Assembly: GCA_930367215.1 (NCBI GenBank)
Contig: OV884056.1
Coordinates: 87,679,285 to 87,743,284 of the forward strand
Source of the DNA: Pollenia angustigena
Lineage: Eukaryota; Arthropoda; Insecta; Diptera; Polleniidae
Length of the DNA stretch: 64,000 bases
Reading direction: 5' to 3'
A program made the position numbers and the translations under genes. Under the pieces are notes generated by a model. The model was not told the origin of the DNA. It ran no database searches and was given only the letters and a program-made list of their open reading frames with translations. Below are positions 63,200-64,000 of this stretch, in pieces (within the stretch, counting starts at the first letter, position 1; each line of letters starts with the position of its first letter).

Positions 63200-63412
63200 T
63201 CATCAGTTTAACGCAGCCTGAAACTCGGATTTTTCCGCTAAATGTATTTTTTTTTTTAATTATTTCATTAGCGACCAACATTTTAAGCAAAACTAAGCTG
63301 TTCCGTCAAAATTTTATATAGAAACTTGGTAATGCCAGCACAAATCTGTTTTCAGATTAGCCAAACCTAGTTTAACTAGATCTGAAAAACCCGGCCTTAC
63401 TTGTTTATATTA

Positions 63413-63924
63413 CAGTAGAATCCCGATAATTCGTAACCGCAAGGGACCGGCCATTTCTTACGAATTATAGGGGTTTTCGATTTAGCGGGGTTTCGATTTA
63501 ACGGGGTTAAAAAAAAATAAATACGAATAAACGGGGTTTTTCAATTTATTTACTAAAACGATAAAAAAACATAAAAAACAATTGCTTAAACTAAGGAATA
63601 TAAAAATTATGCATGTAACAAACTGATCTTAGGAAAATAAATCCACACACAAGCAAAAACCCAAGCAAAAATGGTAAGCAAAAAATCATTCTTTCCATGA
63701 TTTTGTTTTTTTTTTATTACGAATTATAAGTGGTAGTTAGCAAGCAATTACGATTTATAAGAGGTAAAGAAGATTTTATTTGAAACAAAAATTACGAATT
63801 ATCGAGGGGACCAAAATGTATGGAAATTTTACGAATTAACGAGATTTTTTCAAGGGACCGACAGTTTATTACGAATTATCGGGAATTACGATTTATCGGG
63901 GTACGAATTATCGGGATTTGACTG
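63413..63924. mobile_element. pogo/Tigger-like MITE, TA target
   Basis: 512 bp. CAGTAGAATCCCGATAATTC and GAATTATCGGGATTTGACTG, with TA at 63411-63412 and 63925-63926. Words ACGAATTAT(A/C)GGGG repeated at both ends. The CAGT.GAATCCCG.TAATTCG end is characteristic of pogo/Tigger elements. No transposase. Confidence 0.88.
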
Positions 63925-64000
63925 TATTACATATTTCTTTATTGAAGATTTTCATTTTTAACAAACATATTTTTTATTAGCAGAATTGTTACTTGTTTTC

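Larger units (their letters stand above)
61703..63397. mobile_element. TIR element with GGCCGGGTTTTT ends, hosting further elements
   Basis: Left GGCCGGGTTTTTGAGGTATG. Right AACTAGATCTGAAAAACCCG GCC. Inserted within the CTTACTTGTTT terminus of the Helentron copy, duplicating about TT. Its right ~130 bp is repeated at 22465-22610. Confidence 0.6.
61430..63407 (-). mobile_element. DINE-1/Helentron-like repeat, subfamily A, copy 3, split
   Basis: ATGTGGGCGGAATTGGACAA with GTAGGCGTG, and a second similar block at 61580, then CACCATTGTGAAGGGTATAT, AAGATTCGGCATAGC, ATATAGCATTCTT at 61702. The final ACTTGTTT of the family resumes at 63400, after a 1.7-kb nest. Confidence 0.7.

Noticed and set aside
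1..64000. CRISPR array, operon, prophage or bacterial contamination
   Set aside because: No regularly spaced repeats, no Shine-Dalgarno-led gene runs; introns, metazoan TEs and Prat show a eukaryotic insect contig.

Overview
The window is an AT-rich, intron-containing insect sequence, most likely from a calyptrate fly (blow fly, flesh fly or house fly group). This rests on the intronless Prat-type amidophosphoribosyltransferase gene, the DINE-1/Helentron-like repeats ending in GGGTATAAAA, BEL/Pao and Ty3/Gypsy retroelements, and very high hAT and MITE content. The species is not determined.

Host genes take up little of the 64 kb. I can support four: a tiny secreted cysteine-rich peptide gene (980-1150, minus) with a TATA box and initiator; the last coding exon of riboflavin kinase (18810-19073, plus); a spliced, 5'-incomplete MADF/BESS-like protein (34149-34714, minus), which may be transposon-borne; and the complete Prat gene (57755-59455, plus). 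Riboflavin kinase makes FMN; Prat catalyses the first committed step of purine synthesis. They are not an operon or pathway cluster.

Most of the rest is nested mobile DNA. I found thirteen elements with hAT-type ends and 7/8 or 8/8 matching 8-bp target duplications (TSDs): 1462-2317, 7913-11446, 7940-8605, 8826-10535, 12382-14504, 16634-17695, 21170-22905, 28648-30052, 31721-32716, 37748-39551, 43913-46292, 48364-49492 together with 49572-50257, and 50304-52087. Several small MITEs also have 8-bp TSDs (48357-52588, 53097-53354, 55931-56189, 57229-57512). TAA-flanked PIF/Harbinger-like MITEs (16098, 16690, 18129, 41573), TA-flanked mariner/pogo-like MITEs (6746, 42859, 63413) and Helentron-like repeats (5966, 11574, 21414, 35803, 60449, 62212) fill the remainder.

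Layout: 0-5 kb, secreted peptide gene, hAT and MITEs; 5-15.4 kb, two Helentron/hAT nests plus non-LTR and Tc1-like transposase debris; 16-18.6 kb, a three-level nest upstream of or within the riboflavin kinase gene; 19.3-27 kb, a Gypsy element split by a hAT (itself holding a Helentron) and by a permuted BEL/Pao element; 28.6-31.3 kb, a 943-bp tandem duplication of a hAT half plus a MITE; 31.7-39.6 kb, hATs, the MADF gene and an aberrant hAT with a doubled right end; 40.5-46.3 kb, a Gypsy integrase relic and a hAT containing a Helitron helicase relic; 48.3-52.6 kb, a roughly 0.2-kb MITE swollen by four insertions; 52.7-57.5 kb, TIR elements; 57.7-59.7 kb, Prat; 60.4-64 kb, a four-level nest and a pogo-like MITE.

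The strongest general pattern is that every hAT family here carries its own private short word iterated near both ends. No defence system, CRISPR array or other obviously new multi-gene system was seen.
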